Numbered from the stretch's first letter, positions 29,174 through 39,532 are shown. The stretch: DNA of 64,000 nucleotides from Paracidovorax avenae (GCF_040892545.1 NZ_CP156079.1:4933501-4997500); one strand, 5' to 3'. Notes: generated by a model from the sequence alone, not told the origin. Numbers and translations: made by a program.

Positions 29174-30091
29174 ATGAAGATCGACAACATCCTGCAGTCC
29201 ATCGGCAGCACGCCGCACGTGCGCATCAACCGGCTCTTCGGGGCGGGGACGAATGTCTGGGTCAAGTCCGAACGCAGCAACCCGGGCGGCTCCATCAAGG
29301 ACCGCATCGCGCTGGCCATGGTCGAGGACGCCGAGCGCTCCGGCGCGCTTCCGCCCGGCGGCACCATCATCGAACCCACCTCGGGCAACACCGGCATCGG
29401 CCTGGCGCTGGTCGCCGCGGTGAAGGGCTACCGCCTCATCCTGGTGATGCCCGAGAGCATGAGCATCGAGCGCCGCCGCCTCATGCTCGCCTACGGTGCG
29501 CAATTCGACCTCACCCCGCGCGAAAAGGGCATGAAGGGCGCCATCGCCCGTGCGCAGGAGCTGGCAGCGCAGACGCCCGGCGCCTGGGTGCCCCAGCAGT
29601 TCGAGAACCCTGCCAACATCGACGTGCACGTGCGCACCACGGCGCAGGAGATCCTGGCCGACTTCCCCGAAGGCATTGATGCGCTCATCACGGGCGTGGG
29701 CACCGGTGGCCACATCACGGGCGTGGCGCGCGTGCTCAAGCCGAAATTCCCCCAGCTCAAGGTGTTCGCCGTGGAGCCCGTGGCCTCGCCGGTGATCTCC
29801 GGCGGCCAGCCGGCGCCCCACCCGATCCAGGGCATCGGCGCGGGCTTCGTGCCGAAGAACCTGGACACCAGCCTGCTGGACGGCGTGATCCAGGTGGATG
29901 CCGAGCCGGCCCGCGAATACGCCCGCCGCGCCGCCCGCGAGGAAGGCCTGCTCGTGGGGATCTCCTCCGGCGCCACGCTCGCGGCCATCGCCCAGAAGCT
30001 GCCCGAGCTGCCGCAGGGCGCGCGGGTGCTGGGCTTCAACTACGACACGGGCGAGCGCTACCTGTCGGTCGAGGGCTTCCTGCCGGCGTGA
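29174..30091 (+). CDS. cysK: Cysteine synthase (O-acetylserine sulfhydrylase)
   Basis: 305 residues, the usual size. Makes cysteine from O-acetylserine and sulfide with PLP. The PLP lysine is Lys42 in GGSIKDR; the substrate loop is PTSGNTGIG and the PLP phosphate loop [21 protein letters not shown] near the C-terminus is also diagnostic. The ATG at 29174 has GGAGA 6 bases upstream; an earlier in-frame ATG at 29126 adds residues not seen in the family. CysK versus CysM cannot be settled by eye, but the SGNTGIGLA and C-terminal pattern favour CysK. Transcribed alone, followed by a GC-rich repeat element. Confidence 0.92.
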   Translation: MKIDNILQSIGSTPHVRINRLFGAGTNVWVKSERSNPGGSIKDRIALAMVEDAERSGALPPGGTIIEPTSGNTGIGLALVAAVKGYRLILVMPESMSIERRRLMLAYGAQFDLTPREKGMKGAIARAQELAAQTPGAWVPQQFENPANIDVHVRTTAQEILADFPEGIDALITGVGTGGHITGVARVLKPKFPQLKVFAVEPVASPVISGGQPAPHPIQGIGAGFVPKNLDTSLLDGVIQVDAEPAREYARRAAREEGLLVGISSGATLAAIAQKLPELPQGARVLGFNYDTGERYLSVEGFLPA

Positions 30092-30099
30092 GTACATCC

Positions 30100-30250
30100 C
30101 CCTGAGGCGCTTCGCGCCTTCCCCCTTCTCTCGCCGTGCTGCGCACGGCGGGAAGGGTGACGACGCCGGTGGCCGGGCGGGGCCCGTTCCACGGCGTCTG
30201 CTGGCTTGGCCTGCTCCGCGGCCTTCTGATGGGTGAGGCCGTGGGGGTAC
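30100..30250. repeat. GC-rich intergenic repeat element, copy 1
   Basis: The gap after cysK begins CCCCCTGAGGCGCTTCGCGC and contains two short hairpins (AGGCGC-TTC-GCGCCT and CCGTG-CTGCG-CACGG) followed by a GGGCGGGGCCC core. A related but diverged block lies at 40530-40619 on the opposite strand. I recall such elements as frequent after genes in Comamonadaceae. The right edge is uncertain; the rest of the 295-base gap to 30386 shows no gene. Confidence 0.55.
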
Positions 30251-30386
30251 TCCGGGGCCGTCCCAGGGCTGCACACGCGGTCGGCCCGCAGTCCTACAGC
30301 ACGGCCGTGCGGGGGTCGGAACAATCGGTTGAACCCCGCGCCGCGGCCGGCGGCCCGTCCGCCATGGCTGCGGTGCCCTTCTACCG

Positions 30387-31166
30387 ATGGCATCCATGGC
30401 TACCCACGCAGAATCCCCCTCGCCCGTCGCGTTCAAGGTGCTGACCGTGAACGTGCACAAGGGCTTCACCTCCTTCAACCGCCGCTTCATGCTGCACGAG
30501 CTGCGCGAGGCCGTGCGCAGCGTGTCGGCGGATCTCGTCTTCCTGCAGGAGGTGCTGGGCACGCACCAGCGCCACGCCAGCCGCGTGGCCAACTTCCCGC
30601 AGGAGCCGCACTACGAATTCCTGGCCGACACGATCTGGGGACAGTACGCCTACGGCCGCAACGCGGTGTACGACAGCGGGCACCACGGCAATGCGCTGCT
30701 GTCCAAGTTCCCCATCGTCCACTACGAGAACCACGACATCTCCGTGAGCGGTCCGGAGCGGCGCGGCATGCTGCACTGCGTGCTGCAGCCGCCGGGACAC
30801 GACCGCCAGGTGCATGCCATCTGCGTGCACCTGGGGCTGCAGGAGGCGCACCGCCAGCGCCAGCTGCGGCGCGTGTGCGACCTGGTCAGCACCTTCCCCG
30901 CCGAGGATCCCGTGATCGTGGCGGGCGACTTCAACGACTGGCGCGGCCGCGCCCACGAGGTGCTGCGCAAGGGCGCCGGGCTGCACGAGGTGTTCGTGCA
31001 TGCGGGCGGGCGCGCCGTGCGCACGTTCCCGGCCTCGATGCCGCTGCTGGCCCTCGACCGCATCTACGTGCGCAACGCGTCGGTGCACGCGCCCGTGGTG
31101 CTGCCGCGCAAGCCCTGGCACAAGCTGTCGGACCACGCGCCCCTGGCGGCGGAGATCGCGCTATGA
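30387..31166 (+). CDS. Endonuclease/exonuclease/phosphatase family protein (YbhP-like)
   Basis: 259 residues with an EEP fold: [14 protein letters not shown] at the start, ADLVFLQEV (metal Glu), [26 protein letters not shown] (catalytic Asp/Asn) and [11 protein letters not shown] (catalytic His). The first gene of a three-gene block in the E. coli ybhP-clsB-ybhN order. Its stop codon overlaps the clsB start as ATGA. Substrate unknown; in this setting a phospholipid or inositol-phosphate-like substrate is possible, but the family also includes nucleases. Start at 30387 or 30396; neither has a good Shine-Dalgarno sequence. Confidence 0.88.
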   Translation: MASMATHAESPSPVAFKVLTVNVHKGFTSFNRRFMLHELREAVRSVSADLVFLQEVLGTHQRHASRVANFPQEPHYEFLADTIWGQYAYGRNAVYDSGHHGNALLSKFPIVHYENHDISVSGPERRGMLHCVLQPPGHDRQVHAICVHLGLQEAHRQRQLRRVCDLVSTFPAEDPVIVAGDFNDWRGRAHEVLRKGAGLHEVFVHAGGRAVRTFPASMPLLALDRIYVRNASVHAPVVLPRKPWHKLSDHAPLAAEIAL

Positions 31167-32545
31167 AACCGGTGCGCCGCTCTTCGCGCTGGGTACCGGG
31201 CAACCACTTCGAGCTGCTGGAAAACGGCGAGGCCTTCTTCCCGCGCGTGTTCGAGGCGATCGCCGCGGCCAGGCGCGAAGTGCTGCTGGAAACCTTCATC
31301 CTGTTCGAGGACAAGATCGGCAAGGGACTGCACGCCGCCCTGCTGCAGGCCGCCCGCAACGGCGCCGAAGTGCACGTGCTCGTGGATGGATTCGGCTCGC
31401 CCGACCTCTCCGAATCCTTCGTCGGATCGCTCGTGGACGCGGGCGTGCGCTTCCGCATCTTCGATCCGGGCGGGCTGCGCATCTTCGGCCAGCGACTGAA
31501 CCTGCTGCGCCGCATGCACCGCAAGATCGTCGTGGTCGACGGCGAGGTCGGCTTCATCGGCGGCATCAACTATTCCGCCGACCACGTCGCGGATTTCGGG
31601 CCCGAGGCCAAGCAGGACTATTCTGTCGAGGTGCGCGGCCCCATCGTGGCGCAGATGCGCGCTTTCGCGCGCAGCGTGGTGGACAAGGGCGACAGGAAGG
31701 AGGGCCGGCGCTCGAATCCGCAGGCCACCTCCAGCGCCGAGCCGGAAGCGGGCACCGGCGGCGCACGCGCCGGAGGTGCGGCCGCGTCCCCATTGCCCGC
31801 GGGCACGCCGGCAGACGGTCCGCGCGCCGCGGCCGAGCGGCGCCGGTGGCCCTTCGGCGCCCGCGCCGCCGTGGAGCGGCACCCCGCGGCCGGCCACGCG
31901 GACGCCATCTTCGTCACGCGCGACAACCATGCCCACACCAACGACATCGAGCGCCACTACCGCGTCGCGCTGCGCGCGGCGCGCGAGCGCGTGGTGATCG
32001 CCAATGCGTATTTCTTCCCGGGCTACCGCTTCATCCGCGAGATGCGCCGCGCTGCGCGCCGAGGAGTGGACGTGCGCCTGATCCTGCAGGGCCAACCCGA
32101 CATGCCGATCGTGCGCGTGGCCGCAAGCATGCTCTACGACCACCTGATCCGCGGCGGGGTGCGCATCTACGAATACTGCGACCGACCGCTGCACGGCAAG
32201 GTCGCGCTGGTGGACGGCGAATGGTCCACCGTGGGATCGAGCAACCTCGACCCCCTGAGCCTGTCGCTGAACCTGGAGGCCAACGTCGTCATCCGCGACC
32301 GCGAGTTCAACGCCACGCTGCACGGGCGCCTCGCGCACCTCATGGAAAACAGCTGCCGGCAGGTGGAACCCACGCCGCCGGGCCGCTGGGACGGCCTGCG
32401 GCTGCTGCGCAGCTACTGCCTGTTCCACCTGATGCGCTGGTTCCCCGCGTGGGCAGGATGGCTGCCGCGCCATGAGCCGGAGATCTCGCTCGTGCAGCCC
32501 GACGCGCATGGTGGCGACCACGGCCACCGGCCGTCCACCACCTGA
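31163..32545 (+). CDS. clsB: Cardiolipin synthase B (phospholipase D superfamily)
   Basis: 460 residues. Joins phosphatidylglycerol units or transfers phosphatidyl groups at the inner membrane. Two HKD motifs are intact: His119-Lys121-Asp126 in [16 protein letters not shown], and His344-Lys346-Asp351 in [18 protein letters not shown]. It lacks the N-terminal TM pair of ClsA, as ClsB does. Between the two halves (about 175-248) is a low-complexity Ala/Gly/Arg/Pro insert not found in the E. coli enzyme. The ATG overlaps the upstream stop codon by 4 bases, so translation is coupled. Confidence 0.9.
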   Translation: MKPVRRSSRWVPGNHFELLENGEAFFPRVFEAIAAARREVLLETFILFEDKIGKGLHAALLQAARNGAEVHVLVDGFGSPDLSESFVGSLVDAGVRFRIFDPGGLRIFGQRLNLLRRMHRKIVVVDGEVGFIGGINYSADHVADFGPEAKQDYSVEVRGPIVAQMRAFARSVVDKGDRKEGRRSNPQATSSAEPEAGTGGARAGGAAASPLPAGTPADGPRAAAERRRWPFGARAAVERHPAAGHADAIFVTRDNHAHTNDIERHYRVALRAARERVVIANAYFFPGYRFIREMRRAARRGVDVRLILQGQPDMPIVRVAASMLYDHLIRGGVRIYEYCDRPLHGKVALVDGEWSTVGSSNLDPLSLSLNLEANVVIRDREFNATLHGRLAHLMENSCRQVEPTPPGRWDGLRLLRSYCLFHLMRWFPAWAGWLPRHEPEISLVQPDAHGGDHGHRPSTT

Positions 32546-32573
32546 GCGCGTGGCGCACGATCGGTCCTGTTCC

Positions 32574-33659
32574 ATGCCACCGGCCTCGCCCACGCCCGCC
32601 CTGCCCCGGGACCATGCCGACGACGGCGCGGAACGCTCCGGGCCCGGAAAAAGCCGGTGGCAGCGCCTGCGCTCCCAGCGCTGGTGGCCCTGGGCCATGA
32701 CGCTGGTGACCGGGGCGTTCATCGCCTTCGTCATCACCCTGCTGGTGCGGCAGGCGCGCAACGTGGACTGGGGCGCGGTGTGGGAAGCCTTCCTCGCGCT
32801 GCCCCCGCCCACGCTGCTGACGGCGGCCGCCCTGGCGCTCGCGAGCCACGGCCTCTACAGCACCTTCGACCTGTTCGGCCGCCACTTCACGCGGCACGGG
32901 CTGTCCGTGGGGCGCACGGTGGGCATCACGCTCATCGCCTACCCGTTCACCCTGAACCTCGGCTCGATCATCGGCGGGGTGTCGGTGCGCTATCGGCTCT
33001 ACTCCCGGCAAGGCGTGTCCGTGGGCGCGATCGGCCAGGTGATCGGGCAGAGCATCGTCACCAACTGGCTGGGCTATTTCGTGCTCGCGGGCGCGGTATT
33101 CTGGGCCTGGTCGCCGCAGCTGCCGCAGGACTGGCACGTAGGACCGCAGGAACTGCGCTGGGCCGGCACCGCGCTGGCCGCGGTCACGGCTGCCTACGTC
33201 GTGGCCTGCGCCGTGCGCCACGGCCGGCCCATCGCCTGGCGCGGACACGACTTCCCCCTGCCGGGCTGGCGCGTGGCCCTGCTGCAGGTGCTGGTGTCCA
33301 CGGTCAACTGGATGGTGATGGGCGCCGCCGTGTGGGTGCTGGCCGGGCGCGATACCCCGTACGCGGCTGCCCTGGCCACGGTGCTGCTGGGCGCGGTCGC
33401 GGGGCTGGTGTCGCGCATTCCGGCTGGACTGGGCGTGCTGGAGGCCGTGGGCACGGCCGTGCTCTCGGCGTACATTCCCGCCTCCCAGGCGCTGGCAGCG
33501 GTGCTGGCCTACCGGGCGCTCTACTTCTTCGCGCCGCTGTTGCTTGCGGCCCTGGCCTTCGGCGCGGTGGAATGGTTCGGACGCGGGACGCCCCCGAAGG
33601 CGGCAAAGACGGAGGACGAAAGCCCGTCCGGGAAGACTTCCGGCAAGGCCGCCGCCTGA
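32574..33659 (+). CDS. YbhN/UPF0104-family integral membrane protein
   Basis: 361 residues with about eight TM segments (lysylphosphatidylglycerol synthase TM-region-like fold). Marks of the family are GGVSVRYRLYSRQGVS and GLVSRIPAGLGVLEAVG, which fit YbhN. It follows clsB directly and completes the ybhP-clsB-ybhN order. The activity is not established; a role in lipid handling or flipping fits the partner. The start is uncertain: ATG 32574 lies 28 bases after the clsB stop codon, while in-frame codons upstream would overlap clsB. A Lys/Pro-rich tail closes the protein. Confidence 0.85.
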   Translation: MPPASPTPALPRDHADDGAERSGPGKSRWQRLRSQRWWPWAMTLVTGAFIAFVITLLVRQARNVDWGAVWEAFLALPPPTLLTAAALALASHGLYSTFDLFGRHFTRHGLSVGRTVGITLIAYPFTLNLGSIIGGVSVRYRLYSRQGVSVGAIGQVIGQSIVTNWLGYFVLAGAVFWAWSPQLPQDWHVGPQELRWAGTALAAVTAAYVVACAVRHGRPIAWRGHDFPLPGWRVALLQVLVSTVNWMVMGAAVWVLAGRDTPYAAALATVLLGAVAGLVSRIPAGLGVLEAVGTAVLSAYIPASQALAAVLAYRALYFFAPLLLAALAFGAVEWFGRGTPPKAAKTEDESPSGKTSGKAAA

Positions 33660-33760
33660 CCGTGGCCGCCCTGGCGGATACGTGAGCGCATTTTCGTGCG
33701 CAGGCGTATGATTTCGGGCCTTTTCCCTGCACCGCCCGATGACCACGGGCCGCACGCCCC

Positions 33761-35494
33761 ATGATCCGCCTGTCTGAAATCAAGCTGCCGCTCGCCGCCC
33801 TGCCGGCCGACGGCACCCAGCATCCCGAGCCCGCGCTGCGCGCCGCCGCCGCGCGCATCCTGGATCTCCCGCCCGGCGACATCGCCCACCTGAACGTCTT
33901 CAAGCGCAGCTTCGACGCGCGCAAGCCCGAGCTGCTGGCCGTCTACATCGTGGACGTCGCCCTTACGGATCCCGGCCAGGAAGCCGCGCTGCTGGCGCGC
34001 CATGCGGGCCGCCCCCACGTCCAGCCGACGCCCGACATGGCCTGGAAGCCCGTGGGCCATGCCCCCGCCGGCGGCCTGCGCGAGCGTCCGGTGGTGGTGG
34101 GCTTCGGCCCCTGCGGCATCTTCGCGGCACTGGTACTGGCGCAGATGGGGCTGCGCCCCATCGTGCTGGAACGGGGCCGGGCCGTGCGCGAGCGCACGCA
34201 GGACACCTGGGGCCTGTGGCGCCGCCGGGAACTGCAGCCCGAATCCAACGTGCAGTTCGGGGAGGGCGGCGCGGGCACGTTCAGCGACGGCAAGCTCTAC
34301 AGCCAGATCAAGGACCCGCGCCACCTCGGCCGCAAGGTGATGGAGGAATTCGTGCAGGCGGGCGCTCCGCCCGAGATCCTGTATGCGGCACATCCCCACA
34401 TCGGCACCTTCAAGCTGGTGAAGGTGGTCGAGACGCTGCGCGAGCAGATCATCGCCCTGGGCGGCGAGGTGCGCTTTCAGCAGCGCGTGACCGACATCGC
34501 AGTGGACACCGATGCTGCAGGCCGCCGGCACCTGCGCGGCCTGCGCGTGCTGGACCAGGCCACGGGCCAGACCCACGAACTGGAGGCGTCGCACGTCGTC
34601 ATGGCCCTGGGCCACAGCTCGCGCGACACCTTCGCGATGCTGTACGGGCGCGGCGTGCACATGGAGGCCAAGCCGTTCTCGGTGGGCTTCCGCATCGAAC
34701 ATCCGCAGGGGCTCATCGACCGCGCCCGCTGGGGCCGCCACGCCGGCCACCCGCTGCTGGGCGCAGCCGACTACAAGCTCGTGCACCATGCCGGCAACGG
34801 CCGCGCGGTGTACAGCTTCTGCATGTGCCCCGGCGGCACGGTGGTGGCCGCCACCAGCGAGCCCGGCCGCGTGGTGACCAACGGCATGAGCCAGTATTCG
34901 CGCAACGAGCGCAATGCCAACGCCGGCATGGTGGTGGGCATCGACCCGGCCGACTACCCCACGGACCCGGCCGCCTTCGAAGCAGCGCTGGGCGCCACCC
35001 ACGGCGTCGAGACCCTGCCCACGGGCCAGGCCCATCCGCTCGCGGGCATCGTGCTGCAGCGGCAGCTGGAATCCGGCGCCTTCGCGCTCGGGGGCGGCAA
35101 CTACAACGCGCCCGGCCAGTTGGTGGGGGATTTCATCGCGGGACGCGTCTCGCGCGAGTTCGGAGAAGTGGAGCCCTCGTACCGGCCGGGCGTCACCCTG
35201 GCCGACCTGCACGCGGCCCTGCCGGACTACGCGATCGCCGCGCTGCGCGAAGCGTTGCCGGCCTTCGGCCGCAAGATCCAGGGCTTCGACCGCCACGACG
35301 CCGTGCTGACGGGCGTGGAAACGCGCACCTCGTCACCGCTCAAGATCGGCCGGGGCGAGGCCTTCCAGAGCCTGAACACCGCCGGCCTCTACCCCGCGGG
35401 CGAAGGCGCGAGCTACGCGGGCGGCATCCTGTCGGCCGGCGTGGACGGCATCAAGGTGGGCGAGGCCGTAGCCAGAAACCTGCTTACCCCCTGA
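33761..35494 (+). CDS. FAD-dependent dehydrogenase, COG2509 type
   Basis: 577 residues. An N-terminal ferredoxin-like domain (about 1-95) is followed by a Rossmann FAD site (PVVVGFGPCGIFAALVLAQMG, about 110-130), the EGGAGTFSDGKLYS motif typical of this family, and a C-terminal FAD segment (TAGLYPAGEGASYAGGI). Family members are uncharacterised flavoproteins, sometimes linked to thiol or electron-bifurcating chemistry. No operon partner: the next gene is convergent, 17 bases away. Start at 33761 gives the full conserved MIRLSEIKLPL opening. Reaction unknown. Confidence 0.85.
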   Translation: MIRLSEIKLPLAALPADGTQHPEPALRAAAARILDLPPGDIAHLNVFKRSFDARKPELLAVYIVDVALTDPGQEAALLARHAGRPHVQPTPDMAWKPVGHAPAGGLRERPVVVGFGPCGIFAALVLAQMGLRPIVLERGRAVRERTQDTWGLWRRRELQPESNVQFGEGGAGTFSDGKLYSQIKDPRHLGRKVMEEFVQAGAPPEILYAAHPHIGTFKLVKVVETLREQIIALGGEVRFQQRVTDIAVDTDAAGRRHLRGLRVLDQATGQTHELEASHVVMALGHSSRDTFAMLYGRGVHMEAKPFSVGFRIEHPQGLIDRARWGRHAGHPLLGAADYKLVHHAGNGRAVYSFCMCPGGTVVAATSEPGRVVTNGMSQYSRNERNANAGMVVGIDPADYPTDPAAFEAALGATHGVETLPTGQAHPLAGIVLQRQLESGAFALGGGNYNAPGQLVGDFIAGRVSREFGEVEPSYRPGVTLADLHAALPDYAIAALREALPAFGRKIQGFDRHDAVLTGVETRTSSPLKIGRGEAFQSLNTAGLYPAGEGASYAGGILSAGVDGIKVGEAVARNLLTP

Positions 35495-35511
35495 GTCGCC
35501 TGCGGCGCGGA

Positions 35512-35889
35512 TCAGCGCATCGCCCAGTGGCCCGGACGCATGTGCCAGCCGCCCGGGCCCGGCTCCCAGCGGTGGGGCACCCAGACCCAGCCCGGCCGCG
35601 GCGGCGCGGCCCAGTGGCCGGGGCGCCAGACATAGCGGCCGCCGCCCCACTCCCAGAAACCGCCCACCCAGACATGTACCGGCGAGGGGGCGACGGTCAC
35701 GGTCTCCACGTACGGTGCCGGGGGCGCGGTGGGGGCGACCACCACGGCCCCCTGCTGCTCGACCACGACCTGCCGGGGCGGCGCCACGACACAGCCGGAC
35801 AGGGCTGCGGCCGCGAGGATCGCCAGGGCGCCTGCGGCGCGGATGCGGCCGGATGCACGGCCGGGGGAAGCGGGAATATTGAGGGGCAT
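35512..35889 (-). CDS. WxxGxW-repeat (YXWQ/BcpO-type) lipoprotein
   Basis: 125 residues. Lipoprotein signal with lipobox LSGC (Cys33), a Val/Pro-rich linker, then four Trp-rich repeats: WVGGFWEWGGGRYVWRPGHW, WVWVPHRW and MRPGHW. Such repeats form small beta modules in surface lipoproteins; function is unknown. The ATG at 35889 has GGAG 7 bases upstream. It lies 118 bases downstream of the chemoreceptor gene on the same strand, but a terminator intervenes, so it is probably transcribed alone. Confidence 0.8.
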   Translation of the reverse strand: MPLNIPASPGRASGRIRAAGALAILAAAALSGCVVAPPRQVVVEQQGAVVVAPTAPPAPYVETVTVAPSPVHVWVGGFWEWGGGRYVWRPGHWAAPPRPGWVWVPHRWEPGPGGWHMRPGHWAMR

Positions 35890-35964
35890 CGTCGGGCTCC
35901 ATCGGGAAGGAAAACGCATGCCCATTGAACGCGGCCGTATCCCTTCCGCCGACAACCGCCGTGT

Positions 35965-36009
35965 AAAGAAAAGGAAAGATGAACGAAGCCCGTCCGCGCG
36001 GCGGGCTTC
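35965..36009 (-). terminator. Terminator of the second chemoreceptor gene
   Basis: Arms GAAGCCCG (35985-35992) and CGGGCTTC (36002-36009) form a perfect 8-bp stem reaching into the stop codon. A T-rich tract follows on the minus strand. Confidence 0.65.
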
Positions 36010-37594
36010 AGCGCGGCAGGGCCGTCGCCTGGCCGGATGCGCCTTCCGGCAGGTGGAAGGCCGCCACGAGGTCGGCCAGCTGCTGCGCCTGCATGCGCAG
36101 GCCCTGGGCCGCGGCGGAGGACTCCTCCACCAGGGCCGCGTTCTGCTGCGTCATCTGGTCGAGCTGGCTCACGGCCTCGCCCACCTGCCCGAGGCCGGTG
36201 CTCTGCTCGCGAGCGGAGGTGCTGATCTCGCCGACGATGGTCGCCACCTGCTCCACCGAGCCCACGATCTCGCCCATGGTGCTGCCGGCCGCATGCACCT
36301 GCTGCGTGCCCTCTCCCACCTGCCGCACGCTGTCGCTGATGAGGGCGCCGATTTCGCGGGCGGCCGTGGCCGAGCGCTGCGCGAGGCTGCGCACCTCCGC
36401 CGCGACGACGGCAAAGCCGCGTCCCTGTTCGCCGGCCCGGGCGGCTTCCACCGCGGCGTTGAGGGCGAGGATGTTGGTCTGGAAAGCGATGCCGTCGATC
36501 ACGCCGGTGATGTCGGCGATCCTGCGGGAGGCCTGCGCGATGCCGTCCATGGTGGAGACCACCTGGCCCACGGCGTCGCGCCCGCGCCGCGCGACATCGC
36601 TGGCGGTGGCGGCCAGGGTGCTCGCCTGCTGCGCCGCGTCGGCGCTGTGGCGCACGGTGGCGATCAGCTCCTCCATGCTCGCGGCGATCTCCTCCAGGTT
36701 GGAGGCCGTGTGCTCGGTGCGCGCGGAGAGATCGGAGTTGCCCGCCGCGATCTCCGCGCTGGCCCCCGCCACCGAGGCGCTGGCCTGCCGCATCCCCACC
36801 ACCAGGCCCGCGAGCCGCTGCTGCATGCCGCCCAGGCGCTCCAGCAGGGCGCGCACCTCGTCGCGGTTTCCGTCTCCCGCGGGCGGGACGGACGACGTCA
36901 GGTCGCCCTCGGCGATGCGGTCGGACACCTCGGACGCCTGCGCCAGCGGCACGAGGATGGAGCGCGAGAGCAGCAGCGCACAGCCCAGGCTCAGCAGCAG
37001 CCCGACCACCGATCCACCCACGAGCAGTGCGATGCCCTGCCGTTCGCTCGCCTCGGCCCGGGCGCGGGCCTCGGCCACCCGCTTGCGCTGGTAGTCGGCC
37101 ATTTCCTCCACGGCAGCCGCATAGCGGTCGGCCGCGGGCCGCAGCAGCTTGCCCACGGCATCGGGCGGCAGGGTTTCCCCGGACCGGCGGCGCTGGACGA
37201 GTTCGTCCCGCGCGGCGCGGAAGGCATTGCCCGCGGTGTCGATGTCCTTGAAGATGCGCTGGGACTCGGCGTCCTCGGCCAGGCTCTCGAGCCGCTTGCG
37301 GACCTCGGTGGAGCGGGCCGACGTCCGCTTGCGGTCCGCGTCCACGCGGGCCGTGTATTCGGGGCTGCCCACTTCCAGCAGCGCCTCGGCGCGCGCGGAA
37401 CTCAGCACCACGATGGAATGGAGTTCACGGGCGAGCAGTGCCCGCTCGGAGGACTCGCCCCCCAGGTCGTCCGCGATGTCCTGGAGCTGCATCAGCCGCC
37501 ATATGCCCACCCCGGCGGCGAGCGACATGACGAGGCAGACAACGCCGAAGGCGATGGCCAGGCGCAGGGAAAGGCGGGTGTGGTTCAGGGTCAT
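36008..37594 (-). CDS. Methyl-accepting chemotaxis protein
   Basis: 528 residues. TM1 (about 10-32), a helical periplasmic domain (about 35-178), TM2 (about 185-208), HAMP (210-265) and the signalling coiled coil with tip [20 protein letters not shown]. The ends of the coil carry the [10 protein letters not shown] and [13 protein letters not shown] methylation-type helices. Start at ATG 37594, which places TM1 at the usual distance; an ATG 13 codons upstream is possible. No CheR-tethering pentapeptide. Unlike the receptor at 24116, no sigma-54 or FliA promoter is evident upstream. Ligand unknown. Confidence 0.93.
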   Translation of the reverse strand: MTLNHTRLSLRLAIAFGVVCLVMSLAAGVGIWRLMQLQDIADDLGGESSERALLARELHSIVVLSSARAEALLEVGSPEYTARVDADRKRTSARSTEVRKRLESLAEDAESQRIFKDIDTAGNAFRAARDELVQRRRSGETLPPDAVGKLLRPAADRYAAAVEEMADYQRKRVAEARARAEASERQGIALLVGGSVVGLLLSLGCALLLSRSILVPLAQASEVSDRIAEGDLTSSVPPAGDGNRDEVRALLERLGGMQQRLAGLVVGMRQASASVAGASAEIAAGNSDLSARTEHTASNLEEIAASMEELIATVRHSADAAQQASTLAATASDVARRGRDAVGQVVSTMDGIAQASRRIADITGVIDGIAFQTNILALNAAVEAARAGEQGRGFAVVAAEVRSLAQRSATAAREIGALISDSVRQVGEGTQQVHAAGSTMGEIVGSVEQVATIVGEISTSAREQSTGLGQVGEAVSQLDQMTQQNAALVEESSAAAQGLRMQAQQLADLVAAFHLPEGASGQATALPR

Positions 37595-37646
37595 GGCGGA
37601 CGGTACGTGGTTGAGCGGAGCGGACGCCTGCACCGGCCACTGCGAG

Positions 37647-37678
37647 GAAAAAGCCTCCGGCTGCGGGCCGGCAGCGGC
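37647..37678 (-). terminator. Probable terminator after the TAT-exported Bug receptor gene
   Basis: A CCGGC (37657-37661) / GCCGG (37667-37671) stem with partly paired flanks is followed on the minus strand by AGGCTTTTTCC. It would end the ten-gene catabolic transcript. Confidence 0.5.
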
Positions 37679-37713
37679 AGCTCATTCCCCCGGCGTGGCT
37701 CCGGGCGGCCCCA

Positions 37714-38706
37714 TTACACCACCACGCCGGCCTCCTGGATCACCTTGGCCCACTTGGCGGTCTCTGCCGCGATGAAAGCGTTGCATTCCTGCGGCGACGC
37801 CCCCTCGGGGAAGGTGCCCATGGCCTGCTCCAGCCGCTGCGACACCTCCGGGCTGCGGATGATGCGCGCCACCTCGCCGGACATGCGCTGCACGATGTCG
37901 GCCGGGGTGCCGGCGGGCGCCAGCATCGCGGCCCAGGTGCTGCCGACCAGGCCCGGGTAGCCGAGTTCGGCGAACGTGGGCACGTCGGGCAGCGCCGGCA
38001 GGCGCCTGTCGCTGGCCACGCCGATGAGGCGGATCCTGCCGGCCCTGGCGGGCTGGATCAGGTTGGGCGGCGGGTCCAGGAACAGCGGCACCTGCCCGCC
38101 CATGAGGTCGGCCAGCGCGGGCGATGCGCCCTTGTACGGCACATGCACCATCTCGACCCCGGTGACCATGCGCATCAGCTCCGACGTGAGGTGTGCCGCC
38201 GATCCGCTGCCCGACGAGGCATAACTGATCTTGCCGGGGTTCGCGCGGCCGTAGGCCACGAGCTCGGCCATGGTCTTGAAGGGCGCGTTCATCGACACGG
38301 CAGCCACCAGGGGCGACACCCCCATCAGCGAGACGCCGGTCAGGTCCTTCTTCGGGTCGTAGGGCAGCCTGGGGTAGAGCGTCGTGTTGGCCGCATAGGC
38401 GGCGATGAACACGCCGAAGGTGTGGCCGTCCGGCGCGGCCTTGGCCACCGCGTCCACCCCGATGATGCTGTTGGCGCCGGGCTTGTTGTCCACGACCACG
38501 GGCTGGCCCAGGCGCTGCTGCAGGCCGGCCTGTACCAGCCGTGCCATCTGGTCCGTGAAGCCGCCCGCCGTGTAGGGCACGACGATGCGGATGGGCCTGG
38601 CGGGCCAGTTGCCCTGCGCCCGGACCGGCGCCGCAGGCAGCACGGCACCGGCCGCCAGGGCCGTGCCTGTGTGCAGGAAGGCGCGGCGGGAGGAAGTGAA
38701 AGTCAT
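37714..38706 (-). CDS. Bug/TctC-family receptor with TAT signal
   Basis: 330 residues. The leader has a twin-arginine motif SRRAFLH and a long hydrophobic part ending APVRAQG, so export by Tat is likely. Family marks: RPIRIVVPYTAGGFTDQMA, GQPVVVDNKPGANSIIG, VAKAAPDGHTF, SYASSGSGSAAHL and HVPYKGASPALADL. Last gene of the catabolic block, 9 bases after the aldolase gene. It should bind the substrate, or a relative of it, in the periplasm. No TctA/TctB permease genes are present. Confidence 0.9.
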   Translation of the reverse strand: MTFTSSRRAFLHTGTALAAGAVLPAAPVRAQGNWPARPIRIVVPYTAGGFTDQMARLVQAGLQQRLGQPVVVDNKPGANSIIGVDAVAKAAPDGHTFGVFIAAYAANTTLYPRLPYDPKKDLTGVSLMGVSPLVAAVSMNAPFKTMAELVAYGRANPGKISYASSGSGSAAHLTSELMRMVTGVEMVHVPYKGASPALADLMGGQVPLFLDPPPNLIQPARAGRIRLIGVASDRRLPALPDVPTFAELGYPGLVGSTWAAMLAPAGTPADIVQRMSGEVARIIRSPEVSQRLEQAMGTFPEGASPQECNAFIAAETAKWAKVIQEAGVVV

Positions 38707-38715
38707 GTGTCTGCC

Positions 38716-39486
38716 TCAGGTGCGATAGCCCGGGTCGATGCGGTCCAGCCGGCGCAGCAGCCCCGGCCAGGCCAGGCCCGCCCCCTTGCCCTTGGTCACC
38801 TGGCGCGACTGCTCCACCGAGGTGGCGATGATCTCGTCCGGAATGCGCGTGAGCGCGCCACCGCCCGCCTGTGCCAGGATCTGGATGCGGCAGGCCGATT
38901 CGAGCGTGTACATGGACAGCAGGGCCTCGGGCACGCTGCGCCCGCAGGTCAGCAGGCCGTGGTTGCGCAGCACCATGCTGTTGGCGCCCCCCAGGTCGGC
39001 CACCAGGCGCGGCCGCTCGTCGTCGCGCAGGGCCACGCCCTCGTAGCCGTGGTAGGCCAGGCGCGCCAGCGGGAAGATGGATTGCTGCGAGATCGGCAGC
39101 AGCCCTCCTTCCTGCGCCGACACGGCCACGCCGTAGGCCGTGTGGGTGTGCAACACGCACTGCACCTCGGGCCGGGCCTCGTGGATCGCGCTGTGGATGA
39201 GGAAGCCGGCCGGGTTCACGTCGTACTCGGTGGTCATCACGGGCTCGCCGTGGTGGTCCACCTTGACCAGGCTGGAGGCCGTGATCTCGTCGAACAGCAT
39301 GCCGTAGGGATTGATGAGGAACCGGTCGGGCTCACCCGGCACGCGTGCCGAGATGTGGGTGAAGATCAGGTCGTCCCAGCCGAAGTGGGCGACCAGCCGG
39401 TAGGCGGCAGCCAGTTCGACGCGGGTCTGCCATTCCTCGGGCGTGACCTGGCTGCGCACGCCGGAAACATCGTGGATTGCATTCAT
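38716..39486 (-). CDS. Class II aldolase/adducin family protein
   Basis: 256 residues. Zinc-binding residues of the FucA-type fold are visible: HTHTAYG (two His) and RNHGLLTCG (third His). The FTHISARVPG and INPYGMLFDEITASSLVKVD motifs are also typical. Known members cleave sugar phosphates or decarboxylate/dehydrate short acids. It sits between etfA (46 bases) and the Bug receptor gene (9 bases), inside a CoA-thioester pathway, so it may act on a hydroxy-acid side product. That role is a guess. Confidence 0.85.
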   Translation of the reverse strand: MNAIHDVSGVRSQVTPEEWQTRVELAAAYRLVAHFGWDDLIFTHISARVPGEPDRFLINPYGMLFDEITASSLVKVDHHGEPVMTTEYDVNPAGFLIHSAIHEARPEVQCVLHTHTAYGVAVSAQEGGLLPISQQSIFPLARLAYHGYEGVALRDDERPRLVADLGGANSMVLRNHGLLTCGRSVPEALLSMYTLESACRIQILAQAGGGALTRIPDEIIATSVEQSRQVTKGKGAGLAWPGLLRRLDRIDPGYRT

Positions 39487-39532
39487 GGGAAGAACCTTTC
39501 TTGCGTTCGGGACGGGAGAACGGGCACGCGCC

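Noticed and set aside
36008..37594. Frameshift or truncation in the second chemoreceptor
   Set aside because: HAMP, coiled coil and tip motif are continuous; no break is present.
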